Shown here one piece after another: positions 1 to 7,551 of a stretch of 64,000 nucleotides of DNA. The notes beneath the pieces are model-generated. The model was not told the origin of the DNA. It made no database searches and worked only from the letters and a program-made list of their open reading frames with translations. The stretch covers positions 33,685,445 to 33,749,444 of the forward strand of contig OX352772.1 of assembly GCA_947095535.1 (NCBI GenBank), read 5' to 3'. Each line of letters starts with the position of its first letter. Positions within the stretch are counted from its first letter, which is position 1. The position numbers and the translations under genes are program-made. The stretch is from Poecilobothrus nobilitatus (taxonomy: Eukaryota; Arthropoda; Insecta; Diptera; Dolichopodidae).

Positions 1-108
1 TTTTATATATTTGAAGAATTGTTAGAAGATTCTGATAAAAATCTTTTAAATTTAAGTTTCTTGAAGCGTCATTTTTTTACAGATGAGTTCATTTATTTAG
101 AAATTTAG
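1..108 (+). CDS. C-terminal end of an ORF entering from the left (unknown)
   Basis: Frame 1 is open from the first base for 35 codons and stops with TAG at 106-108. It converges tail to tail with the major capsid gene, whose stop codon overlaps it by 4 bases. The residues are not recognised. By position it could be the end of the missing DNA polymerase B of this Polinton, but this is inference from gene order only. Confidence 0.3.
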   Translation, partial: FYIFEELLEDSDKNLLNLSFLKRHFFTDEFIYLEI

Positions 109-1310
109 ATAATTTTGGCAACTTCTCCTGTTAATGGTTTATATTCAATTAAGCGATCATGTAAAATAATACAATAAGCTGTAGTATTGTCTGGAATTTT
201 TTTTAAAGTTTTTAATTCAATCTTGACATCAACCGGCCCCATTTTAAGATTATCATTTTGATAACGAGTATCAATTATGAAGATTGGAGAATCAATTTTA
301 AAGTTGTCCCATGAAACTAGAGGTTCCGATATTGAGTTATTATAACAAAAGCTTCTAAAATTCGAATATGCTTCATATGCTAAGGCATAGCGATTTTTTG
401 TAAAATCTAAATTCATATCTTCATATGGATATGATTCTGAATTTAAATATACTTTTATATTTTCAATATCACAATAATTAAAAGTTGAAGGATCTTCTTC
501 CAGCTTATTTTGTTTGCCAGTTTGTAGAGCAAAAACAATAAAACGAGGTTTTTCAAGTTGTGAAGCTGTTTTAACATTCCAAATATGATGTGTAGTTCCT
601 GATGGTAATGTAGGATATTCATGCAATTCCCAATTTCTAAAAGGAATTTTCATAACTGAACCATTTTCAATATTTTTGTATAAATTTAATTTAAGATTAT
701 CAGCTAAGTTAATATGTTGAACCTTCCAATATATTTTTGTAATAGTAAGTTTTGGTTTTTCACTTGCATTAGCACTGCTACACAATAATGAATTGTCATT
801 TGATCGAGAGCGAGTTAATATTAATTCATGTTTTGCATTTGGAATAATGTTTTTGTAGTCTTCAGCAAACCCTATTAATCTTTTTAAGGGTATACAAAAA
901 TTGAAGTATAAATTATTTATTTTAATTGATGCATCAGGTGACCAACTTCCATTGTATAAAGCTCTACTTTCATTTGGGTTGAGTGAAATATAGTTTTTTA
1001 ATGTTGAAGTTATTCCAACATTACGATTATGATCAATTTCTTTACCATTAAGTTCATAGCGAATTTCATCAAATAGAAATGGTATAGCATTATTAACTAG
1101 TTTAGTGTGAGTAACAACTGTTCCATCATGTTTTGATACATATCCTTCAATGCAGATTAGACTTGTTGAGGGTAATATGTTTAAGTTCTGATTTTGTATT
1201 TGTATTCGTATAATATCGCTTAATCCAAATGAGTTTAAGAATGGTGAATATGAATGCCAATGAGCACTAGTTATAGTTTCATCAAAAATAGGATCATTAA
1301 AGAGTTCCAT
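105..1310 (-). CDS. Polinton major capsid protein (hexon-like, double jelly-roll)
   Basis: This 401-aa protein resembles the capsid ORF found in insect Polintons, with characteristic stretches such as the LPSTSLICIEGYV segment near residue 48 and the PLKRLIGFAEDYKNIIPNAKH segment near residues 140-160. Known relatives are double jelly-roll proteins that form the trimeric capsomer of an icosahedral shell. It is predominantly beta-prone with no signal peptide or membrane segment. The start ATG has a good context (AAAATGG) and follows the stop of a 59-residue ORF by a single base, so the penton-like gene, the small ORF and this gene form one tight cluster. No frameshift or stop is present. The assignment is by remembered family resemblance, not by a search. 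Confidence 0.85.
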   Translation of the reverse strand: MELFNDPIFDETITSAHWHSYSPFLNSFGLSDIIRIQIQNQNLNILPSTSLICIEGYVSKHDGTVVTHTKLVNNAIPFLFDEIRYELNGKEIDHNRNVGITSTLKNYISLNPNESRALYNGSWSPDASIKINNLYFNFCIPLKRLIGFAEDYKNIIPNAKHELILTRSRSNDNSLLCSSANASEKPKLTITKIYWKVQHINLADNLKLNLYKNIENGSVMKIPFRNWELHEYPTLPSGTTHHIWNVKTASQLEKPRFIVFALQTGKQNKLEEDPSTFNYCDIENIKVYLNSESYPYEDMNLDFTKNRYALAYEAYSNFRSFCYNNSISEPLVSWDNFKIDSPIFIIDTRYQNDNLKMGPVDVKIELKTLKKIPDNTTAYCIILHDRLIEYKPLTGEVAKII

Positions 1311-1311
1311 T

Positions 1312-1491
1312 TTAATTTACTTTTAGCAGATATCCAAGAGATTTTAAATATTCCTTATTTTCAAATGATAATTGTTTTTTGTATTTTAAATGCTGAGTTC
1401 CTCCTCCTTTGACTACCTTTAATGAATTAAGGTGATGTTCATCATTCTGTGAATGTATATTGGATTGATAATTTTGACTAAATACGATCAT
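1312..1491 (-). CDS. Small 59-residue ORF between penton-like and capsid genes
   Basis: An ATG at 1491 opens a 59-codon frame ending in TAA at 1312-1314. It overlaps the last 14 bases of the penton-like gene in another frame, and only one base separates its stop from the capsid ATG. The product is hydrophilic with a GGG turn near residues 29-31 and a leucine/lysine-rich end (NKEYLKSLGYLL). Its placement and compact overlap argue for a real gene or a C-terminal extension reached by frameshifting, but no function is known to me. Confidence 0.5.
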   Translation of the reverse strand: MIVFSQNYQSNIHSQNDEHHLNSLKVVKGGGTQHLKYKKQLSFENKEYLKSLGYLLKVN

Positions 1492-2176
1492 TCTGAAGCT
1501 TTAAGTGCAATCTTATTGTTATTGTTTCTCCACGAAAATTTATTAAATTACCGTTCTGATCAAGGAGTTTTACAGTAATAGAACTTATCTGATTAATAGT
1601 TACCGGTAAATAAATTACATTATTAGGAACTTCAATTATTTTATAGCCAGGACTGACGTTAATAGAGAATTCATGTAAAGTGTGAGCCTCTTTTTCATTA
1701 ATATAAGCTCCAGAAACAATATTGCATTCTACTCTTATTATATTTATTTTATTAATATCAACAAAAAGATCTGAAGTATGCCATTGATTGGCTAATAATT
1801 TCTTCTTACTGAAACCTAATAATCCACCAATTGTATCTTCTCTTTCGAAATCAATTTCCTTATCAGCAAAAATTTCACACTTTAATGTATTATTATTTGC
1901 TCTTATAATTAATTTTTCCTTATCTGCTTTAGTTATATTCAACGTTTTCCTAAGAAATAGTTCAATATCACCAATTTCATATGAACCTGTTTGAATGGTA
2001 ATAGGTTTATCATCAATAATAAATGTATTATTATCCTCATCTATATTAGGTATTGAGTTATACGTTTGGAAATCAACTAAACCGCAGGTATATTCTCTTC
2101 CCTTTAGATCTATAGGGGGAAAATAATTAGTTGTCAATGTGGAAGAGTTTCCGTTTAAAGTTAATGTTATTGACAT
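1478..2176 (-). CDS. Polinton minor capsid (penton-like) protein
   Basis: A 232-aa open frame starting MSITLTLNGNSSTL followed by NYFPPIDL at about residues 17-24 and CGLVDFQTYNSIPNI at about 31-45, a pattern I associate with the minor capsid protein of insect Polintons. Relatives form the single jelly-roll penton that closes the fivefold vertices. Size, beta-rich character and location between protease and hexon genes fit. It is intact. Upstream is a 309-bp gap that should contain its promoter; its stop overlaps the 59-residue ORF downstream. The penton role is inferred from family and position. Confidence 0.75.
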   Translation of the reverse strand: MSITLTLNGNSSTLTTNYFPPIDLKGREYTCGLVDFQTYNSIPNIDEDNNTFIIDDKPITIQTGSYEIGDIELFLRKTLNITKADKEKLIIRANNNTLKCEIFADKEIDFEREDTIGGLLGFSKKKLLANQWHTSDLFVDINKINIIRVECNIVSGAYINEKEAHTLHEFSINVSPGYKIIEVPNNVIYLPVTINQISSITVKLLDQNGNLINFRGETITIRLHLKLQNDRI

Positions 2177-2485
2177 GTCTTTAATCGATATAATGAGATA
2201 TTTCAGTTGTGTATTCTGTTTTTATAGGTTTTTAAGGTTAATCCAAAATTCAATGATTTAGATTTAAGGCTAATACCCATTAATAATAATATAATACAAA
2301 TACATACAAATTTCTTTCTTATAACTAAATTCTAATTATTCTTTATCAGTTAGTTTTTTTTATTTCATTTATGTTCAAATATAGAGAAATAACCTTGAAC
2401 TTCAACAAAATTATTAATGTAGGTCAGTTTAAATAACGCTAGACTAAGAATAAAAAATTTTTTTTGAGATTTTATTATGTTTTAT
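2177..2485 (-). promoter_or_regulatory. Gap between penton-like and protease genes with poly(A) signals
   Basis: No ORF of note. On the minus strand, AATAAA overlaps the protease stop codon and a second AATAAA-like run follows within 20 bases, so the transcript coming from the PLA2/protease side probably ends here. The remaining AT-rich sequence next to the penton-like start at 2176 is the likely promoter of the penton/capsid cluster. Confidence 0.5.
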
Positions 2486-2869
2486 TTACTGATAATATTT
2501 TTTTTTCTTAACAATATGAAATAAAAATTCTAAACATAAATGTCCACAATTGTAAGAATTAAAATTTTGATATTCATTATAATTATATGTAAGGTTATCT
2601 CCAAAATATTTTATTACTTCTAATGGTGGTCTTAAATTTCCAAAACTATCAAAATAATGAGTTATTTCATCATTTTTAAAATAAGCTACCCAATGCGTTC
2701 CATCTCCAATAGAATTATCCAAATTTATTATACCACATTCATATTTCCAAGGTCTACGTATTGGTAAATTATCTCTCATAAAAACTCCTCGAAAATGTTT
2801 TAAATATTTTTTACTAAAGTTTTCTAAATCAATATTTGTAAGAGCTCTATTGGGTAGCTTAGTTAATGG
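2486..2869 (-). CDS. Adenain-like cysteine protease, probably expressed by -1 frameshift
   Basis: The frame encodes a C5/Ulp1-type maturation protease. Counting from the methionine at 2779, the catalytic set is His29 (GTHWVAY), Asp44 (YFDSFG), Gln71 and Cys78 (NCGHLCLEFL); the 7-residue Gln-to-Cys spacing matches adenain. Such proteases process capsid and core precursors in adenoviruses and relatives. The methionine at 2779 sits inside the conserved FRGVFMRDNLP segment, so it is unlikely to be the true start. The frame stays open upstream for about 30 further codons that still look like protease sequence, contain no ATG, and merge with the PLA2 gene at the slippery heptamer at 2869-2875. About 127 residues would be translated after a frameshift. 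Splicing or a non-AUG start are alternatives. Confidence 0.85.
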   Translation of the reverse strand, partial: PLTKLPNRALTNIDLENFSKKYLKHFRGVFMRDNLPIRRPWKYECGIINLDNSIGDGTHWVAYFKNDEITHYFDSFGNLRPPLEVIKYFGDNLTYNYNEYQNFNSYNCGHLCLEFLFHIVKKKKYYQ

Positions 2870-3696
2870 TTTTTTGGATTCAAATAAAGACCTAATCCTG
2901 TTTTATATGGTTTTAAATGCAATCCATTACCTCCTTTTAATGCAATCGCTTCCATCATTTTATTATGACGTTGACTTTCTTTTAACTCTTTGTGAGCATT
3001 TTTAGCATCGTTAACAGCTTTAGTTATTCCTGCAGCGCCGCCTGAAAGTGCTCCAATAGCAGATAGACCAGCAAATATAGGGATTAAAGGTAAAACTCCT
3101 CCAATTTTTGGCACAGGAATTATTCGAGGAATGTTAATGTTTTTTTTTTTCTGTCCTTTAGAAAACTTTCTAGCAGCATGCAAAGCAGTTTTTATAATAT
3201 TCTTATCATTCACCGGTTTTTTTATAGTTTTAACAGCTAGTTTAGCTTCCTTTATAACATTTTTCAATGACTTTTTTCTCGAAGTTTTCTTTTTTCTTAA
3301 AATTTTCTTTTTTGTCTTTCTTAAACCCATACCGAGCTTAACTTTAGCTTTCATTGCGTTTGTAACCAGATATGAATTTAAACGTTCACCAAAATTTGAG
3401 TCTTTAGCTTTAAGTCTTTGCCAAGCTTTTTCTGCTAATATTTTATCAGCTATTTGACGTTGATTTTGATCAGTATTTTGAGAATATGCTATGTCATGCT
3501 CTCGACAAGCCTCATCTAAACCATTAATTCCTTTATCACCTCGTGCTAATCGTTTTGCTAGTTTTGTCCCAGGACCACAATAATTATAACCAGGTAAATG
3601 TGCTTCAAATGGTAGTTTATTAATTAGAGAATTAACTACACCTTTTCCATTAACAGTTTTTTGGTTACTGATTGAATATTTATTATGAAGCGGCAT
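2863..3696 (-). CDS. PLA2-domain virion core / membrane-active protein
   Basis: This 277-aa protein has a parvovirus-VP1-like phospholipase A2 domain at residues 34-72: a calcium-loop YCGPG at 39-43 and the catalytic His67-Asp68 with Tyr71 in the ACREHDIAY motif. A strongly basic Lys/Arg stretch (about 124-190) suggests DNA binding, followed by a Pro/Gly-rich hydrophobic segment (about 190-225) resembling membrane-active or core peptides of adenovirus-like particles. Related PLA2 domains help particles leave endosomes. The gene starts 55 bp from the divergent ATPase gene. Its last codons contain the A_AAA_AAC heptamer and the stop lies one codon further, with the protease open in the -1 frame. 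Confidence 0.8.
   Translation of the reverse strand: MPLHNKYSISNQKTVNGKGVVNSLINKLPFEAHLPGYNYCGPGTKLAKRLARGDKGINGLDEACREHDIAYSQNTDQNQRQIADKILAEKAWQRLKAKDSNFGERLNSYLVTNAMKAKVKLGMGLRKTKKKILRKKKTSRKKSLKNVIKEAKLAVKTIKKPVNDKNIIKTALHAARKFSKGQKKKNINIPRIIPVPKIGGVLPLIPIFAGLSAIGALSGGAAGITKAVNDAKNAHKELKESQRHNKMMEAIALKGGNGLHLKPYKTGLGLYLNPKNH
2869..2875 (-). promoter_or_regulatory. Candidate -1 programmed ribosomal frameshift heptamer
   Basis: Read on the minus strand in the frame of the PLA2 gene, the bases are A_AAA_AAC, one of the most efficient known eukaryotic -1 slippery sites. One sense codon and then TAA follow in the zero frame. Slipping by -1 continues from base 2869 in the frame of the protease (2869 and the protease ATG at 2779 are 90 bases apart). 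A weak AGCT-based stem with a 9-base loop lies a few bases downstream; no strong pseudoknot is evident by eye. Confidence 0.6.
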
Positions 3697-3751
3697 AATA
3701 TTAAGTTGTTTAGTTTAAGAAAGTCACTCAAATACTAATCACCTTTATAAA
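3697..3751. promoter_or_regulatory. 55-bp divergent promoter
   Basis: Only 55 bases separate the ATG of the PLA2 gene (minus) from that of the packaging ATPase (plus). There is no room for separate long leaders, so both genes must use very short 5'UTRs or initiate inside each other's coding region. A TTTATAAA run sits immediately in front of the ATPase ATG. Confidence 0.45.
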
Positions 3752-4435
3752 ATGAAATTTATAAAACTAGATAATGCAGTTAAAATTAAAAATTTCGATC
3801 AAAATTCAAAAAAGAAAATAAAAAGACATGGTGAATGTTTTCCAGATAGCATAAGAGGATTAATAGTCGGACCTTCAAATTGTGGTAAAACTAATGCTAT
3901 GATAGGTATGCTTTTAGATCCTAAAGGGCTCAAATTTGAAAACATATATATCTACTCGAAATCATTACATCAACCTAAATATGAATATTTAAAAAAAATA
4001 ATAAAACCAATCAAAGGAATGGGATATAACGAATTTTCAAATAATGCTGATGTAATTGAACCATCAGCCTCACAACCAAACTCAATATTTATTTTTGATG
4101 ATGTAGCTTGTGATAAACAAGATAATATAAGAGCATATTTTTGTATGGGACGTCACCAAAAAGTAGATAGCTTTTATTTATGTCAGTCATATACAAGAAT
4201 TCCAAAGCATTTAGTTAGAGATAATGCTAATTTTTTAATTATATTTAAGCAAGATGATTTAAATTTAAAACATATATATAATGATCACGTAAATTCTGAT
4301 ATGACACTTAATGAATTTAAAAAATTGAGTGCATGCTGCTGGAATGATAATTATGGTTTTCTATTAATTGACAAAGATAGTGGTTTAAATAATGGGCGAT
4401 ATAGAAAAAATTTTGATGCATTTGCTAAATTTTAG
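3752..4435 (+). CDS. FtsK/HerA-like DNA packaging ATPase
   Basis: The 227-aa protein has a Walker A motif GPSNCGKT at residues 40-47 and a Walker B motif IFIFDDV at 112-118 with acidic pair Asp116-Asp117, followed by a conserved Gln in YLCQSY near residue 146. This is the A32-type genome packaging ATPase of Polintons, adintoviruses and large DNA viruses, which pumps DNA into the preformed capsid. Length is normal for the family and the frame is intact. It is the first gene of the rightward cluster and is transcribed away from the PLA2 gene. Confidence 0.9.
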   Translation: MKFIKLDNAVKIKNFDQNSKKKIKRHGECFPDSIRGLIVGPSNCGKTNAMIGMLLDPKGLKFENIYIYSKSLHQPKYEYLKKIIKPIKGMGYNEFSNNADVIEPSASQPNSIFIFDDVACDKQDNIRAYFCMGRHQKVDSFYLCQSYTRIPKHLVRDNANFLIIFKQDDLNLKHIYNDHVNSDMTLNEFKKLSACCWNDNYGFLLIDKDSGLNNGRYRKNFDAFAKF

Positions 4436-4628
4436 TTAAACCAAGATCTGTTAGCAGTTGGTAGTTACTAACTGAACAGGTCATTTAATAGATATCAGTT
4501 AGTAGTTTACAGTTAACAGATAGCAGATAGCAGTTATCGGTCAGCAGTTAGCGATTATCAGTTAGCAGTTAGCAAGAGAACAGTCCAGTCGATAATTTAC
4601 AGTTAATAATTGAACTAATCCATAAAAA
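4436..4628 (+). repeat. Degenerate tandem CAGTTAGCAGTTA repeats between two Polinton genes
   Basis: Between the ATPase stop and the next ATG the DNA is an array of short degenerate units built on AGCAGTT/ATCAGTT, for example around 4448-4475 and most regular at 4485-4576. It occupies nearly the whole leader of the following gene. The TCAGTT unit matches the arthropod transcription initiator consensus, so the array may be a promoter that has expanded by slippage; a packaging or replication role is also possible. Confidence 0.7.
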
Positions 4629-5603
4629 ATGGATGAACAACTTATGAAAGATTTAATTAAAACTCGTAAAAATTTAAAAAGGAAATTTCAATCTTTAAAA
4701 GTTCAGAAGCTATCAGAAGACCGTAATCGAGAAGAAGCTTTCACTCCAATTACAAAACCATTGAAAGAATTAACAAATTTTGTCAAACAACAACAACAAT
4801 TTTCAAATAATGTTATCAAACCGGAAATTAAATTGCCTGCTAGCGATGATAACACTTTAAAATTATTGAGGCCATTTAAGTCGGAAGTTAAAACGCCTAG
4901 CAACAAAAGTAATACTCACAGTAAATTTATAACTTCAACACCAAATACTATAAAATTTGAGACGTCATCTATAACTGATAATATTATTGATGAATCATCA
5001 ATTTCACAATTTCCTGTTCTTAACAAGTCAGAACTTGATAAGACATATGGGCCATATTTTGATGAGTCATTAAATGTTCGAAAACTTGGGAATGCTAATT
5101 TTCAAATAGATGAAATTACTAAAAATATTTCGATTGATAATGAAGTTTTTAAAGGAACTGATGGTCTATATGAATTGATATTTAAAAAAAAACCTATAAA
5201 CTATACTGAAAATGATTTAAAAACATATCATCAAATACTGAACAAAACGAATGCGCATAGAAGAAATTATGATCATTTAGAGCAAATAAAAGGAAACAAA
5301 GGTTTTAAATACAAAAATATATTAAGAAAATTATATGAACATGATTATAATACTAGACATAAAAAAACTGGTTCAGGTTGTTTGAAAAAAAAATTTATTA
5401 ATTATTTTAATAAATCTTCTTCACCAGAAACCCATTTAAAATATACAAATCAATCAAATCAGTATGTTTATTGGGATGATCCTAATGAATTAGTTGACAG
5501 ATTAAGACTTTTAATTGCTTCAGAAACAGCTGGTAACAACAATCATCACAATGAAATTGTATCTATAATTGAAGAGTTGAGAGAAGCAAATATAATACAA
5601 TAA
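4629..5603 (+). CDS. Polinton-specific protein with YWDDPNELVDRLRLL C-terminal domain
   Basis: A 324-aa hydrophilic protein. The N-terminal 40 residues are charged and helical (Lys/Arg-rich, coiled-coil-like); the middle is Ser/Thr/Asn-rich and probably disordered. A conserved part begins near residue 139 (YGPYFDESL) and ends with the YWDDPNELVDRLRLLIASE signature and an acidic helix at the C terminus. This signature recurs in insect Polintons and I recall it as a domain of unknown function (possibly DUF8207, unverified). Position between packaging ATPase and integrase suggests a structural or assembly role, but function is unknown. The frame is intact. Confidence 0.75.
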   Translation: MDEQLMKDLIKTRKNLKRKFQSLKVQKLSEDRNREEAFTPITKPLKELTNFVKQQQQFSNNVIKPEIKLPASDDNTLKLLRPFKSEVKTPSNKSNTHSKFITSTPNTIKFETSSITDNIIDESSISQFPVLNKSELDKTYGPYFDESLNVRKLGNANFQIDEITKNISIDNEVFKGTDGLYELIFKKKPINYTENDLKTYHQILNKTNAHRRNYDHLEQIKGNKGFKYKNILRKLYEHDYNTRHKKTGSGCLKKKFINYFNKSSSPETHLKYTNQSNQYVYWDDPNELVDRLRLLIASETAGNNNHHNEIVSIIEELREANIIQ

Positions 5604-5634
5604 CTATTTACATTAACAATCAGTTAAAACCACA

Positions 5635-6138
5635 ATGTCGCTCGATAAATTTGGACGTAGTATAGCTTCTTCTTCTAGAAAACTACATACTCAAGGTCCT
5701 CCAGGTATAGGTTTCAAATTAACTTCTGAGGGAAATTATGATTTAGATAACAAAATTTTATCAAATGTTCAAGAACCAATTGATGGACGTGATGCAGCAA
5801 CACAAAATTTTGTAAATAATCATATTTTCTTTCAGAAAGATCTATTAGAAAACAAGATGAGAAAAATGAATAATCATTTAGAGACAACAATATCTAGAGA
5901 ACTTAAATTAGTGGAAGAAAAATTAAAAATATTAGAAGAAAAAGTGCAAATTAGTTTAGAGGAAATACATATTAAATTTTCTGCAATGTTAAGTGAAAAA
6001 TTTTCAGAAATGAATGATTTTATTGAATTTCAAATTAAAAAACCAATTATATTTATTAATGATAGATTACAAAAAGCGGAAGCTCAAGCTCAATCAGCAT
6101 TGGATTTATTAAGTGGTTTAGAGCTTATAAAAAAATAA
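5635..6138 (+). CDS. Coiled-coil protein, possible fibre/attachment or tegument-like Polinton protein
   Basis: This 167-aa protein begins MSLDKFGRSI and has a conserved N-terminal segment at about residues 24-54 (GIGFKLTSEGNYDLDNK then DAATQNFV), followed by a long amphipathic helix rich in Leu, Lys and Glu (about 60-160) that should form a coiled coil. The N-terminal motif is like those that anchor trimeric fibres in phage and virus particles, so a fibre or vertex-associated protein is plausible but not shown. It follows the previous gene after 31 bases; the leader contains TCAGTT 19 bases before the ATG. Confidence 0.55.
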   Translation: MSLDKFGRSIASSSRKLHTQGPPGIGFKLTSEGNYDLDNKILSNVQEPIDGRDAATQNFVNNHIFFQKDLLENKMRKMNNHLETTISRELKLVEEKLKILEEKVQISLEEIHIKFSAMLSEKFSEMNDFIEFQIKKPIIFINDRLQKAEAQAQSALDLLSGLELIKK

Positions 6139-6158
6139 TTGGAATCAGTTGTCATTTA

Positions 6159-6461
6159 ATGTTCAAAATGGATATACATCAAATCGGATATACTTTAAAT
6201 AATTTTTTAGATAAATATGAAGATATTTTATTGGAGAAACATTATGAACAATTAAAAATTCATTTTCATTTTTTAAAATTATTTAAAAATTCTATACAAA
6301 TTGAAACAAAAGAGCATGGATATCATTGGGATATATGTCCCTATACATCAGACAACAACACAACTGTTCCAGATACTTGTCCTTGTAATTCAGCAGAACA
6401 TCATATGTTAAAATGTTCCAAACTAATGGATTTATATAAAAGAATAAAAAATAAATCATAA
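6159..6461 (+). CDS. Small Cys/His protein of Polinton, unknown function
   Basis: A 100-aa ORF, helical in its first 60 residues, with a C-terminal cluster of Cys and His (CPYTS, DTCPCNSAEHHMLKC) that could bind zinc. It lies 20 bp after the coiled-coil gene, again with TCAGTT in the short gap. An AATAAA signal occurs at about 6484, soon after the stop, so the rightward transcript unit from 3752 may end here. I do not recognise the family. Confidence 0.5.
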   Translation: MFKMDIHQIGYTLNNFLDKYEDILLEKHYEQLKIHFHFLKLFKNSIQIETKEHGYHWDICPYTSDNNTTVPDTCPCNSAEHHMLKCSKLMDLYKRIKNKS

Positions 6462-6573
6462 TATAACTTTATATACATACATAAATAAAGAATATAAATT
6501 TTAAATACATTTTATTGTTTGCTTTTTATTATATATAATATATATAAATTATATAGGCACATTTTATTGAAAA

Positions 6574-7494
6574 ATGAGTAAAAGAGAGGTGGTTGAAGAG
6601 CTGCATAAGCCTGCACGAAGAAATTTTAAACGACGTAGAGTTATAATTAAAGGATTTGATGATCTTTGGCAAGCTGATTTAGTAGAAATGGGTTCATATG
6701 CTAAAGAGAATAAAGGATTTAAATTTTTATTAACTGTGATTGATTGCTTTTCTAAGTATGCCTGGGCAATCCCTATAAAAGCAAAAACTTCAGAGAACGT
6801 CACAAAAGCAATGCAAAATATTTTTCTAACTTCTAAAAGACATCCGCAAAATTTACAAACAGATGATGGGAAAGAATTTTTTAATAAAATATTCAAAAAA
6901 TTAATGGATAAATATCATATAAATCATTATTCAACATTTAGCATATTAAAAGCGTCTATTGTTGAACGTTTTAATAGAACTTTAAAAGAAAAGATGTGGA
7001 AAGAATTTAGTTTTAATGGAAATTATAAATGGATTAACCTAATTCAAGAATTAACAAAACAATATAACAACACTAAACATCGAACAATTAAAAAACGACC
7101 ATCTGATGTCAATAAAGATAATGCTGAAAATTTACTGAAAACTATATATAATCATATTAAAATTTCACCACCATACAAATTTAAAATTGGTGACTTAGTT
7201 CGAATAAGCAAGTATAAACATGTTTTTGAAAAAGGCTACACACCAAATTGGACAACTGAAATATTCAAGATAAGAAAAGTTCAAATCACTAACCCTGTTA
7301 CATATTTACTGGAAGATTATCAAGGTCAACCTATACAAGGAAGCTTCTATGAATATGAATTGTTAAAATCTAAACATAATAATATTTACCTAGTTGAAAA
7401 AGTTATTAAAAGTAAAGATAATAAGGTTTTTGTAAAATGGCTTGGATTCTCATCTGATCACAATTCATGGATAAATAAAATTGATTTAATATAG
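6574..7494 (+). CDS. Polinton integrase with C-terminal chromo-like domain
   Basis: The 306-aa protein carries a retroviral-type integrase core: Asp35 (WQADLVEM), Asp97 (LQTDDGKEF) and Glu131 (ASIVERFNR) form the DDE triad that joins element ends to target DNA. After the core, residues about 182-255 resemble the integrase C-terminal SH3-like region, and residues about 266-306 (ending FVKWLGFSSDHNSWINKIDLI region) resemble a chromodomain, which in other integrases directs insertion to histone-marked chromatin. An AT-rich TATATAAATTATATA stretch precedes the ATG. Intact and normal in length for the family. Confidence 0.9.
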   Translation: MSKREVVEELHKPARRNFKRRRVIIKGFDDLWQADLVEMGSYAKENKGFKFLLTVIDCFSKYAWAIPIKAKTSENVTKAMQNIFLTSKRHPQNLQTDDGKEFFNKIFKKLMDKYHINHYSTFSILKASIVERFNRTLKEKMWKEFSFNGNYKWINLIQELTKQYNNTKHRTIKKRPSDVNKDNAENLLKTIYNHIKISPPYKFKIGDLVRISKYKHVFEKGYTPNWTTEIFKIRKVQITNPVTYLLEDYQGQPIQGSFYEYELLKSKHNNIYLVEKVIKSKDNKVFVKWLGFSSDHNSWINKIDLI

Positions 7495-7551
7495 AGAAAA
7501 AAAATTTTTTTATTTCATATTATTTTTTTAATTACATTTTTTTTTTGTTTT

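Noticed and set aside
1788..1994. Plus-strand open frame inside the penton-like gene
   Set aside because: Shadow of the minus-strand gene; no independent features.
3131..3457. Phe/Leu-rich plus-strand frame of 108 codons
   Set aside because: Antisense of the Lys-rich part of the PLA2 protein; poly-Phe is the complement of poly-Lys codons.
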